Source: Knufia peltigerae (taxonomy: Eukaryota > Ascomycota > Eurotiomycetes > Chaetothyriales > Trichomeriaceae). From it: a DNA stretch of 64,000 bases. The stretch spans positions 62,001-126,000 of the forward strand of contig JAPDRN010000031.1 of the NCBI GenBank assembly GCA_030247855.1. Reading direction: 5' to 3'. Shown here piece after piece: positions 54,465 through 64,000 of the stretch. The notes beneath the pieces were generated by a model. That model had not been told where the DNA came from, made no database searches, and saw only the letters and a list, made by a program, of their open reading frames with translations. Position 1 is the first letter of the stretch; every line of letters starts with the position of its first letter. Both the position numbers and the translations under genes were made by a program.

Positions 54465-56132
54465 TCACTGATGTTTTTTCCTTGGATTTCTTTTTGCGTG
54501 CAAGCAAGGTCAGCGTCTCGCAGGGTCAATGTCATGGACGGTTTGTTCGAAGAGGTCGTGGTTCGTGGATTGGTCAGGTGCCTGTTACCTACACCTGCCC
54601 TCTGCATCACTTCATGGTTCGAGAGTTGACAGACACCTGGCCCTGGGACAAGCACTGAAACAAGCGAGGTCGATGGAGACGAGAAAGTGTGTGCTTTGTC
54701 GCACCCATGCGTCGGACGCAAAAAACAGATTCGAGTTTCTGGGAGTGACTTTGAAAAGGCTTCGGGCTGACATCAGGGGTCTTTGGGAAATCGATTCCAC
54801 ATGGCGAGGAGCGTGGAATTGATTGATTGTCCAACACACTCTTGCTCTTGTCGTCCTTTGGGTCAGAGAAAGGAGATTCTGACCAAAGTCTGAACATGCC
54901 ACTATACCCATGCTACCAACTCCATGAGATACCCCCGAATGAATTCATTCATTTTCATACCATGATACGACAACACCTCTTGAACCAGACGTGTTCATTT
55001 CTTCTTTTCTCTCTGTTCATCTTCTGTTTTTGATTGCTCTGTTCTAAAATAGGGTTGTTACTGTCGACAACAATCCCCAAGACCTCTTCTTTTGATGGCT
55101 CCTCTTGTGTCGTTCTATATTAGTAGCCACAACAGATTCTCCATCTGTAATACTTCCCGACTCTTTTCTTTCCATATCCTATTCGACTTGTTTCTGCATC
55201 ATACTTATAATTGTCTCACTGTCTTTGTCTCTTTCTGCTCATACCATTCATACGCACCATGACTTTCTCCCCATCTATATCGCTGGCAGAGGATCGTTCA
55301 CACACGGAACTCTCATCAATCAATCTGCAGGGGGGAAGTCCCTCTTCTAGTCATCCTCGCTGGCCTTTCCGTTCATACCTACCACCTTCAATCCCTGCTT
55401 CTCAACCTCTCAATACAAAGGCCTTTCTTTCTTCACGCTTTCAAACAGACAATGGTCACAACCACGACGACAATCCTTTCATCTTCATTGTGATTTGCAA
55501 GGTGCTGGATCCAGATATCCACCTTGTCAAATGATATGATGTGAAGGCCTTTTCCCCTTTATCAACGCAGCCTCGTCCACACACACACAACACACACATC
55601 TGTGTCTCTCCGCTCCGCCACGCTCAAAACTGCACAACCACCACCATCCGCTCCACCACGATCAATTCCTTCATAAAAATCCCTTCGCTTAGTCGTCGAA
55701 AACTATTCATCTTTCTGCCGACAATAGGATTGATTGTCTCGCCAAGCTCTCTGCTCACTGACACACTCACACTCCCGGCGATACAATGTCATCTTTCTCC
55801 CTCGCTTTTCCATCCTCATCTTTCTCACTTTTCAAACCATCCATCCATCTTACTCGAGAACTTGATCAGACAAGCGTCCTTGCTCGAACGATTCCTTGGT
55901 TCTTTCTTGATCTTTTTCAAGCACACATCTTTTCATCATACCCTCTTCGGTGTTCAAGCTCAATTCAAGGAGCGTGTCCATCTCTTCTTTTCGCGTGGTC
56001 CGATCGATATTCGAATTTCAAGTCGAAATCAAAACCTCACTGCCCCCAAAACAGACCAGACATATCCACTTCACTTTTCTTTTCGAAGACGACTCGACGA
56101 TCCTTGAATCACCTCTTGCCCATACTGCAAAG
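54465..56132. other. Pyrimidine-rich intergenic / long leader region
   Basis: 1.67 kb. From about 55000 on, the + strand is strongly C/T-rich, with CACACACA runs near 55577-55598. Open frames here (for example 55541-56107 and 55786-56259) encode Ser/Phe/Leu/His-rich translations of CT tracts and overlap each other. I read it as promoter plus long 5' leader of the gene starting at 56133. Confidence 0.5.
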
Positions 56133-57167
56133 ATGTCTTACTTTCCAGATCAACAACAAAACATCAGCCACACAAACACGAGTAAGCACTCACCATCTCT
56201 TCATTCCTGTCCTTGAGTCAAATGGTTGCCAAAAAAAGACTGACACACAATCCCTTTAGACGACGATCAGGAAGGTTCTCCCATGACTCGATTCAATCGT
56301 GACGGCTCACCTCTCTTCTTTCCTTCACCAACTCGAGATCGAACCATTACCGCCGGCGACAACGATGACAATGACGCTGACGTCGAGTATGAAGACGAGT
56401 CTTTCAACATTGATCCGCTTCTTTCTTTTGCTCCTGTTGCCGCGACAGGCTCTTCATTCACCGACATCGACCCCTATCATGAGTGGAACCCACATACAGT
56501 CATGATGAACGCTGCTCCTGCACCCCTCACCTCGTCGACCATGGAGAATGTCCAGATGATATCCTCCATCAAAAAAAGAAAGAGAGCATCGACTCCACCG
56601 GACGGCACAGAAACCTCATATGAGAGTGGGGTTCTTCTCCCAACCTTTGCTCCTCCTGCTCCTTCTTCGTCTTCCCGCCGCCCCCCTGCCGTTCCCGTCG
56701 CTCCTGCTGCTCGTGGAGCTGTCGAAGTCATCGTCATCGATTCGTCGGATGACGAAAGCGCTCCTCCTGCGGCCGCTGCTGCTCCTCGCGTTTCCGTCCG
56801 TCGTGCCGCGCGTGCCCGTGTTGTGGCTCCTGCATTTGCCGCCGGTGACGACGACGATGACGACGATGTCAACAATGGTGGCAACGCCACCGACAGCAGC
56901 GCCACCAGTGGCAGCAGCACGGGGTCCGCCTGGGACCGAAAATATGGCATGAAGCCATGGCCGGGCATGACGACCCAGCAGCAACTATCCTTGATGGATA
57001 GGCAGAAGTACTACTATGGGCAGGAGGGCACGCCGCTCCCTCCCAACCGCCCGTACAAGCCGTGCCCAAACTTGGGTGACGTTAAACGCAAGGCGGAGAA
57101 GAGGGAGAGGCGTGCCAAGAGGGCCGCCCTCAAGGCCGCAAGAGCCAAGGATATGGCACGCAAGTAG
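56133..57167 (+). CDS. Low-complexity protein with a SUMO-interaction-like motif and basic tail
   Basis: Two exons: 56133-56181 and 56260-57167, with a 78-bp intron (gtaagc..ctttag); product 318 residues. No known domain. Features in order: a Gln/Asn-rich start, an acidic patch (DNDDNDADVEYEDES), a basic KKRKRAS stretch that could be a nuclear signal, Pro/Ala-rich linker, VEVIVIDSSDDES at about 171-183 (hydrophobic core plus Ser/Asp, the form of a SUMO-interacting motif), a second acidic DDDDDDD run, a compact GSAWDRKYGMKPWPGMT segment, and a Lys/Arg/Ala-rich helical tail. A nuclear, SUMO-related role is an inference. A frame starting at 56283 lacks exon 1. Confidence 0.7.
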
Positions 57168-57543
57168 GCGTGGTCGCTGTCGAGGGGTGGTTGGGTGTTG
57201 GTGTGGGCGGGTGGTGCTGGTGCTGTTGAGATGACACCGGGCGTTTAGAGAGCCATTTGTGAATGTGAAAGGGCCGCCTTCACCAATGGCGTGGTGATTC
57301 TTGAAATGCGCAGGGCGCAAGATAGGATGGCAAATGATATGCGTTCTACAGATGATTTCCTCAGGACCGTCATTGACTCACTGACTCACAATAGCCTTGG
57401 AGTGCGCCATGTTGCCATCGAGATAAACGCTGCCGACACATTCGCAAGCAGTCATGTTGACGTCGAGATTGACCCCATTATGAGAAATGGCGATGGACAA
57501 GTTGTCAAATCCCTTCGTGTTTTATGCCCTTGAGGATGCTATC
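57168..57543. other. Convergent 3' spacer
   Basis: 376 bp between the stop codons of the low-complexity protein gene (+) and the Zn2Cys6 regulator (-). A short plus frame at 57291-57533 shows no motif. Confidence 0.55.
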
Positions 57544-59061
57544 TCATTTCTCCAGCAGCTCCTCGACCCTGCTAGGAGTCGGGGGTATCACAACGTCCGG
57601 TAAAACACGATAGCGACGTCGCAACTCCGGAAAGACTGCCGCAAAGCCTCGGCTGAAACTCCAGTTGTCGAGATTCCATATATGATGGGCGAAAAGATCC
57701 GAGATGGTCATCTTGGCTGTGTCAGGATCAACATCAACAGCCGCATCCAAGCCCTTATGCCAATTGACTGTCGTGCCGTAGGATTGGCTTGCAAGAATGA
57801 AGTCCCGCAAGTCATATATCAAGCCGTCTCGTAATTCAGGACTGACAAAGAGAAAAAACATCAACATATGTCATTGCCTCCTACTCACAGGACAACTTAC
57901 AGAACTGGCAGGTCTGACGCAGGATGATGCGGTACAAGTCTCTGACAAGGTGTTGGACGCTGGCCTGGAGGAATATTTGCATATGTTTCCGCAGAGGGTG
58001 CAATGATCCACTGAGATGATAGGTCAGCTAGGCGCTGAGACATTGAAGAATCTCTGAACATACCCGCATAAAACGATCAAAGTTGAATATGCCAGCCAGA
58101 CAGACAAAAACGTCAATGCCCTGCAAGGCGCGGAAATACTCGCAGGCCCAAGTCGAGACGGTATGCGGATCGCTCGGTTCTCTTGCACGAAATAAGAGGT
58201 CGATTTCGATCCTCTCTGGGCCAAGTACGTTTTCCTTCGGTTCTCCAGACTCTATTTGGCGACAGGCCCAGTCTCTGAAGCTGGTATACGCTGTCGCCAT
58301 AGGGGATGCTTCTGCTTCCAAAAGCAACGGTCGCACTTCGTATTCAGGACACCGAAACGTCCGCATTTGTTGAGCTTGTATGTGTGGAGGGTAGCCTGCA
58401 CATGGTATGGCATCGGACAGGGACAAAGGAGTCGCCGGAGAAGTCACAGACATGATGGAAGAATAGATGGCATTTGAGAAATGAAGACGGTATTCAGTTC
58501 TCAAGTCGAGTTCAGCGTCTGAAGCGGAATGCTTGGATTTGTCCGTTTTTAAGTACTTCTGAGTATCGGTTCCCTTGACTGCCGGTGCGTGCTGATCCCC
58601 GATGTTAAACATGTTCGAGCAATGAACATTGAATACCTACCTGTTCAAGCATACCCACAGCGAGTTCGTAAGTTTGCCATGATGACTTTGAGGGAGTGGT
58701 CAATGCCTTGACCATTCGTATCAGCTTCTCCTTTTCCTCCTCAAGCAACTTAATACGATCCAGTGCATGTCCCAATGCTCTATATTAGGTCAGCATTTCG
58801 TGATATTATTCATGGGAAAGGAAGTGTCAACTTTTTGTTCTTCTCTCGATCCCGATCGCCATATACACAGAGCGCTCCATCTTTGGCACATTTGTTGCAC
58901 GCATCCCCTCCAGAGCATTTGGACCGATTTTGTCGACAACGGTCACATGCGTGAGAGATACGTTTTCTGATCACTTTGGGCGACAATGTTTTGGAATCGA
59001 GTCGGTTTGGGTTGGGAGCTGCAAAGATTCTGGGAATCGGACGCTTCTCGCGACGGTCCAT
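57544..59061 (-). CDS. Zn2Cys6 (Gal4-type) transcription factor
   Basis: Five exons: 59061-58832, 58779-58641, 58591-58064, 58010-57901 and 57841-57544; introns of 52, 49, 53 and 59 bp; product 434 residues. The zinc cluster has C39, C42, C49, C55, C58 and C65 (CX2CX6CX5CX2CX6C) with the usual basic loop (ACDRCRQNRSKC). Exon 2 adds a short coiled-coil dimerisation segment (ALDRIKLLEEEKEKLIRMV) right after the linker, as in Gal4-like proteins. The rest is a helical effector region without a strong fungal_trans match. Phase at each junction forces the exon ends; the third donor was set after CGG at 58064 because the alternative breaks frame into exon 5. Targets unknown. Confidence 0.87.
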
Positions 59062-60036
59062 AGGCCCTCAACTGGCGGCGACAGGCCCAAAGACTGCGGA
59101 CCACCAATATGAAGCACTCAACTCGTATGGTTGTTTCTAGATGCGTGAAACCGGAAGGAAGATCATACGATTGTTGATTCGTCGGATGAGATGTCCGGAG
59201 AAGAGAACCAAAATTGCCACCGACAAACAAATGTTCAAACAGAAAAAAAAAATCACAGGAGAACGCTGGCAATTCGGGATCGACTTTGCACGGTGGACAA
59301 GAAGGTCTATGTAGTATGTTTACGATCCATGAAGCTAAGGTCGAGGAACGATATCTGCCCAAAAGCGCTGTCGCTAGAGTGGTTGGACCACAAGAATTTT
59401 TTTTGTGAGGTCAAGAAGATTTAAAAATGTGGTCGGGGCTCCTCCCGAGCCCGGCAGGAGCGACAGATGGATAATTTACCTTTATATTGACAACGACGAG
59501 AAAGAAAAGAGCAGGGGGACGCATGTCAATGTCAAGCAATTCGATATGTCCGAGATCTGCCCCGGATTCTGGCCACCATCGACTGGTCGAGACCGTGGCT
59601 GCAGTGGTTGGAGTCGCAACTCCGGACAAGGACGATTGGCTCATCCAGACTTTGCTCAAAGCAAAATACTGAAGAAAGCGTAGAGGTTACGAGTACTGTG
59701 AGTATGTCTCGGATCGACAACGGAGTTGCTCGACAGCCTAAACAAGGTAACGGATTGTGCGCAATCCAAGAAGAAGTGAAGAAGACAGCGATCTAAACAA
59801 GGGGCAAAGACTGTCACTCGGAATCCGGAATCAAATCATTGAAGACACGCATTCGTGTAAGTAGCAGTATGAGCCTGACATTCTGCTTCCTCGCATGAGG
59901 CAAGGCATTTCCCGCAGGACCCGACAAAGCTCATCCCTGGAGCAATACCTGGCGAGGTCGTGCAGATCTCAAAATCTCCCCACGATGTACGGAGTAGTGT
60001 ACGGAGAAATGTGTCATTTGCCCTTGCTATCCCATC
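59062..60036. other. Intergenic with one exact octamer
   Basis: Regulator promoter and OsmC 3' flank. ACGGAGTA at 59989-59996, immediately followed by a near-copy at 60000. Frames on both strands (59405-59683, 59659-59411) lack motifs. Confidence 0.55.
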
Positions 60037-60681
60037 CTAGTTTAACTTCAACACATCTTCGTTTGCGGGAATGTCCTGGCCCCCGTCTAGGGTGTTTTCA
60101 TTGCTTTTACCGGTGTCCGGAACAGATCCTAGTTTGGTCTCGACATTGACACCATTTCGAATTGTCTGCAATACCACACAGTACCTTTCGCTGAGTTCGA
60201 TCAATTTGTCGACCTTGGACTTGTGTTCTTCATCAACATCAAGCTGCACAATGAGTCTGATGTTCTTGAATCCAACAGGTACTGCATTACCATCAGAATC
60301 TTTGATGCCCATGGTGCCTCTGAAGTCCAGATCTCCTTCGACAGTGACCGAGCCACGATTCATGGGAATGCCCAGACTTGTTGCGACTGCTCGCACCGTC
60401 ACACCAAAGCAAGCCACTAAAGATTCCAGCAGCATGTCGCCCGAGCACAGCTCACCCGATGCATCGAAGCCTTCACCACCAGCGGCCTTGTGAAGACCAG
60501 CTACTTTCCGAGCCGCCTGTCCCGCTGCTAGGGAGCATGTCAGGCTGGTCGATGTTGGATCAAGACTTCCAGATGAGGACAATGTGACCAGCGCGGAGGA
60601 AGGATCTGATCGATATTTGTCTTTGAGAGGCTTTTGTTTTGCCCGTAACGTATTGGCGGCGACTGTTGCGGCGTCAGACAT
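60037..60681 (-). CDS. OsmC/Ohr-family redox protein
   Basis: Single exon, 214 residues from the first true ATG at 60681; upstream in-frame codons start with GTG and are taken as leader. The OsmC fold is shown by GELCSGDMLLESLVACFGVT (Cys79, Cys91) and SVTVEGDLDFRGTMGI, VGFKNIRLIVQLDVD and LIELSERYCVVLQTI (Cys168). In OsmC/Ohr enzymes the central-helix Cys and the Cys of the RYC motif form the peroxide-reducing pair, so Cys91 and Cys168 are the likely pair; Cys79 is extra. Such enzymes remove organic hydroperoxides using lipoyl or thiol reductants. The acidic C-terminus (NENTLDGGQDIPANEDVLKL) is specific to this branch. No targeting signal is evident. Confidence 0.9.
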   Translation of the reverse strand: MSDAATVAANTLRAKQKPLKDKYRSDPSSALVTLSSSGSLDPTSTSLTCSLAAGQAARKVAGLHKAAGGEGFDASGELCSGDMLLESLVACFGVTVRAVATSLGIPMNRGSVTVEGDLDFRGTMGIKDSDGNAVPVGFKNIRLIVQLDVDEEHKSKVDKLIELSERYCVVLQTIRNGVNVETKLGSVPDTGKSNENTLDGGQDIPANEDVLKLN

Positions 60682-61711
60682 TGTAAGTATTTCTCTTGAC
60701 TCGTGGCTCGGATGCTGGAGATATGTGAGATGATCCGAGATCAAGATTGGGAGAGTCGGCACCGGGAAGTCACGGTTGAACCAGCAGTCCTTTGTTCACG
60801 GCAAGAATCCAAACGTTGTCTGCAAACAATAGTTACTGGGTCATGGGGAACCCAGATGGACTACAGTTTGTACGTGAATTGCTCTGTTCAAAATCCGACT
60901 TACCCCTCGGTCCCCCTCATCGGCTCTGCGGCAGAAGCTCCGTCAGACCGTTGAGATGCCAGACACTGTACGGTGCTTTTGAGTCCATGGTAAGACACTT
61001 GACATTGCTGCACAGGAGTTGGCCTGGCTTTTCGAACAATTTACTAGAAGACGAATCGAACAACGACATCAATGACAGACAATATGAGGAAGACAATCTG
61101 GGCAATGGCGCAATTAATACCACCTAGTACCCATGAAGGAGAGGGTAAATGTCATTTGAAAGTAATAAACACACCGGAGCTGTACGAGCGTGTATCGCAT
61201 ACTAGCGTTGTAACGAGTTAATCGTCACCTATTGTGCTTAGCGCAGGCATTTATGACATCAACAGCTTCTTCATGGACACTCTACCAACCACTCTCCTGC
61301 GCTCAGGGACACTCATTTTCACGCGAAAGATACAAAAGAGACCTATCGATTGATCGACCGGCTATAGCATTGTACGCCATCTTTTCCGTCACATCCACAA
61401 AATGGTCACGAAACACCTACATTTGTTGCTGTCTGACAGTTTCATCACATCGGAAAGAATACGGACACATACGAGACTCTAAGACTAAGAGCCACGCGTC
61501 TACTACATGCTCCAGATGTATCGCCCTTCACGGAATGGCCTCTGGCAGAAACAGTAGGTATCTAAAAAAAAGAGGTTCTGGCGTCATAGGTATCGCAATG
61601 AATTGTCGTTCAAAAGGATCCATGAGTCCCCCAGATCGTCGCTTCAACATTTTCCTTCCCGTTCTCATCTTGTAAAAATTGAATCCGGCAAGCACAACGC
61701 ATCACCTAACC
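60682..61711. other. Intergenic between divergent OsmC-like and coiled-coil protein genes
   Basis: 1.03 kb. The frames at 60792-61127 and 61232-61675 have no recognisable content. Both promoters are expected here. Confidence 0.55.
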
Positions 61712-63291
61712 ATGAATGCTTCTCGAGACCGTCGCAAGCCGGCAGAGGATGAGTCCGACAGCAGCGTAGAGTATGAAGACGAGGTTGGACCTCAGCAGAG
61801 CGGCGACTCACTTCTCAACAAATTCATTCAATCCCACTCTCAAACGTCCGATTCTGCAGCGCGCCATCGCGCTTCAAAGCCACACCTATCTCACCCCGTG
61901 GTCATTACGCAGCGGCGGCCTGGAGACAAAAAGCGAGGCTTCATCAAAGCCTATGCCCCTGCGCTGGAACAATATGGCATTGATCAGGACACGTTCGTCG
62001 AATTTATCCGTGCCACGAACAAGGCCATGCAGGAGAACAAATGGCTCGTGGCAGTCCAATTAGCGGCCGCTGGGACTGGGCTCGTTCCGAATCATATTGC
62101 CTTGGGTGTTTCAATAGCGGTGCAGTTCGTCGCGGGCGCAATAGCCCAGGCCGAGGCCAAATGGAGGTAATGTAACGATCTTTGCTTGCCCTTCGACCTA
62201 TGCGACATCAACCGGTGATGTGTGCCTACCTATATGCTGTACTGACCGAGCCATGACTGGCGCGTACAACAGAACGAACTCTTTCTTGGACCGCATCAAC
62301 AACGAATTCTTTCGGCCCCGAGGTCTCTTCTGCTTGCTCATGTCTTACAACCCGATCGCGCTGGAAAAGAAGGATGCTCCAGATGAAGTCGACGCTGTGT
62401 CCAAGGCGGTCTCGACCTCACCCAAGCCAGCATTCGCGAGCCGTGCCAAGAGGAACCTTCGAAACCCGGTGGCCGCCACCGTTGAAGGGGAAGAAAACCT
62501 CCCTGCCGTCACAGCTCCGCTGGTCTATCTGGACAAGACCAACACCGACGAGTCTCGTTCGGGAGGAAATCCGGGGGAGAAACAAAAGATAGGTGACCGA
62601 CTGAACAAATACTTTGACAAAAGAGCTCAAGCACGATATGTGAGTGGTGTACTTGATAACCAGTCTTTTCCTGAGAACGTGACGCTGACTGACGCAAACG
62701 TTGACACAAGGCCAAAGAAAGCAACGGGGATATCCTTTCTAACCCCGAACCTGCCAAGTTTAAAAATCGATACCTCGACCCGACCTCCGCGGCCAGCAAT
62801 GGGGGTCTTTTGGGTTTGGTGTCGGGAGGGAAACTCACTCGGGATCCGGAAAAGGCAAAGCAAAGTATGCAAGCACGGTTTGAGTCTCAAGAGAAAGCCA
62901 TCCGAGAACAACAGTCGACCGTGATGGCGCGCCTTCAGCAACAGTTGCAAGCCATGAACCTTTCGCCCGAACAACAACAGCAATACACCAAGCAGTACCA
63001 AGATATGTATGACCTACAACTGCAGCAGATTCAACAACAGTCGGACTTGGTTGCCAAGGGAAACCTGCAGCGTCGTATTGTCAAGGTATGTTGCCCATCC
63101 CGTCCATTGTAATGCCCTTTTCCGATGGGACATGATTTTTCACTGACGGTGCCCTTGTTCAGGACGTTCTCTACTTGATGATTGTCGACATGCCTTCGGA
63201 TGAAGAGATGGAGGTCGCTCGAAGCCAATTGAAGACTTCTGGTCACACTCGAGCGACGGACGGTATGAACTTTGCCACTGTTGGAGTATGA
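61712..63291 (+). CDS. Conserved fungal protein with Gln-rich coiled-coil tail, function unknown
   Basis: Four exons: 61712-62166, 62273-62639, 62711-63085 and 63163-63291; introns of 106, 71 and 77 bp; product 441 residues. The first ATG is at 61712; upstream frame opens only with TTG. Exon 1 ends and exon 2 begins in the family core: KKRGFIKAYAPALEQYGIDQ, TFVEFIRATNKAMQENKWL, a hydrophobic Ala/Val-rich pair (LAAAGTGLVPNHIALGVSIA), then RTNSFLDRINNEFFRPRGLF. This core recurs in many uncharacterised Pezizomycotina proteins. Exon 3 contains a long Gln-rich coiled coil (LQQQLQAMNLSPEQQQQYTK), and exon 4 ends FATVGV. The hydrophobic pair suggests membrane association. Function not assigned. Confidence 0.87.
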
Positions 63292-63897
63292 GTACTAGAC
63301 AGTCAGGGTATCCTTGAAGGTATATTTAGGGAATGAACCATATGAATATGAATATGCTACAAATGTCAAAGACTACTTTCACAGGGCTGTGGGGGTGATT
63401 GTGTTTGTCCTGCAAATGGCAGCTACGGATACTACATCCATGTCTGTGTGTGTGGTTGTTTTATGATCTACGAGTCCACGTTCCGTCTTGGGATGATTAC
63501 CATCGCCCATGGAACGGTGAACTCCACGAATTGTGATCTTCAGTGTTAAGCTCATCTATTTTAACACCAAGAGTACGAGTACGGAGTATTTTGTGCAGTA
63601 AGTATTGTGGGTTTCGGGGTACCATCAGCACGAGGGCCCGAATCTGTGTATGTCCTTATTCCCCTCCATCCACCACAAGTATCGAACTTCCCGTAATTTT
63701 CTCCATATTCAAGTCGATCATTTTCTACTCGGATCGTCCACCCTCTCAATATTTCTCGCACCAAAAGTCGGCTGCGCGAGTACAAGTTTGCCTCGGTCTT
63801 ATGGCTTTGTTCGTGACGCTTACTGACGATCAATTCAATATTATCCGCTCCGTGATGTTACGGTCACAAGTTCCCCTTTCACACAGACTGAACGGCA
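63292..63897. other. Intergenic, right end, with one exact octamer
   Basis: ACGGAGTA at 63581-63588. No gene-like frame; presumably the 3' flank of the preceding gene and promoter of whatever starts near 63898. Confidence 0.5.
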
Positions 63898-64000
63898 ATG
63901 ACGTCTGAAGTTGAGAATTGTCCAATCATCAACCTGCATGACCTTCTGTAAGTGGAAAAAGTGCCACTGACGTACATCCGCCTCTTCCCTCCACTCGTCC
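63898..64000 (+). CDS. Possible first exon of a gene running off the right edge
   Basis: An ATG at 63898 opens 16 codons (MTSEVENCPIINLHDL) followed by CT and a consensus donor gtaagt at 63948. That is a plausible short first exon. The IINLHDLL-like ending is faintly reminiscent of the N-terminus of exocyst Sec6 in filamentous fungi, but 17 residues cannot carry a name. Confidence 0.25.

Noticed and set aside
55541..56259. Two overlapping frames (188 and 157 codons)
   Set aside because: Translations of C/T-rich leader DNA, overlapping each other and the start of the spliced gene at 56133.
1..64000. tRNA, rRNA, transposase or integrated virus sequences
   Set aside because: No B-box-like GGTTCGAATCC context with a cloverleaf, no rRNA core, and no transposase, reverse transcriptase or viral protein motif was recognised in any frame.

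Overview
This 64 kb window is nuclear DNA of a filamentous ascomycete (Pezizomycotina). Short GT..AG introns of about 42-151 bp, Zn2Cys6 regulators, Yip4, Bem1/Scd2, Vps36, Mcd4, Afg1 and Pos5 orthologues and several fungus-only families support this. The gene set and the intergenic style, with many copies of TACTCCGT/ACGGAGTA, would fit Eurotiomycetes and perhaps Chaetothyriales (black yeasts), but that placement is an inference. There are no operons. Genes lie on both strands, with several divergent pairs sharing 0.5-1.6 kb promoters. I see no rRNA, tRNA, CRISPR array or intact transposon.

Layout. 1-1690: 3' part of a fungal transcription factor. 1691-6507: a 4.8 kb block without a convincing gene, full of microsatellites and 12 copies of the octamer. 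6508-10827: a ferroportin-type iron exporter and a five-exon phenol-2-monooxygenase-like flavoprotein. 12433-17640: Yip4, an FG-repeat Ran-binding protein and an RWD/DUF1115 protein. 18122-28173: Afg1 ATPase, the Bem1 polarity scaffold (with a 6-nt first coding exon), a Thp3-like SAC3/GANP protein and a paraoxonase-like protein with eight exons. 28897-34283: Mcd4 (GPI ethanolamine-phosphate transferase 1) and ESCRT-II Vps36. 34828-38372: two small hydrophilic proteins transcribed divergently (one a Hva1 TUDOR protein) and an F-box-like gene interrupted by an in-frame stop. 38684-41606: an O-methyltransferase, a mitochondrial holo-ACP synthase (Ppt2 type) and a divergent penDE-like acyltransferase. 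41788-51797: ATP synthase subunit K, MTFP1/MTP18, a protein fusing an E2 ubiquitin-conjugating fold to an F-box, a SPAC365.16-type membrane protein, an LCLAT-type lysophospholipid acyltransferase and a Pos5-type NAD(H) kinase. 53160-63291: three conserved or low-complexity proteins of unknown function, a Zn2Cys6 regulator and an OsmC-family protein.

How the genes work together. Most are unrelated housekeeping genes. One local theme stands out: between 39.4 and 51.8 kb, six of eight genes are predicted to act in or at mitochondria (ACP activation, ATP synthase, inner-membrane fission factor, membrane protein, cardiolipin-type acyl remodelling, mitochondrial NADPH supply). The least ordinary items are the intergenic octamer family, the E2/F-box fusion, and the penDE-like acyltransferase sharing a promoter region with a phosphopantetheinyl transferase. 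Exon boundaries were placed by reading splice signals and keeping the frame. Spliced lengths were checked for divisibility by three, but no transcript data were available.
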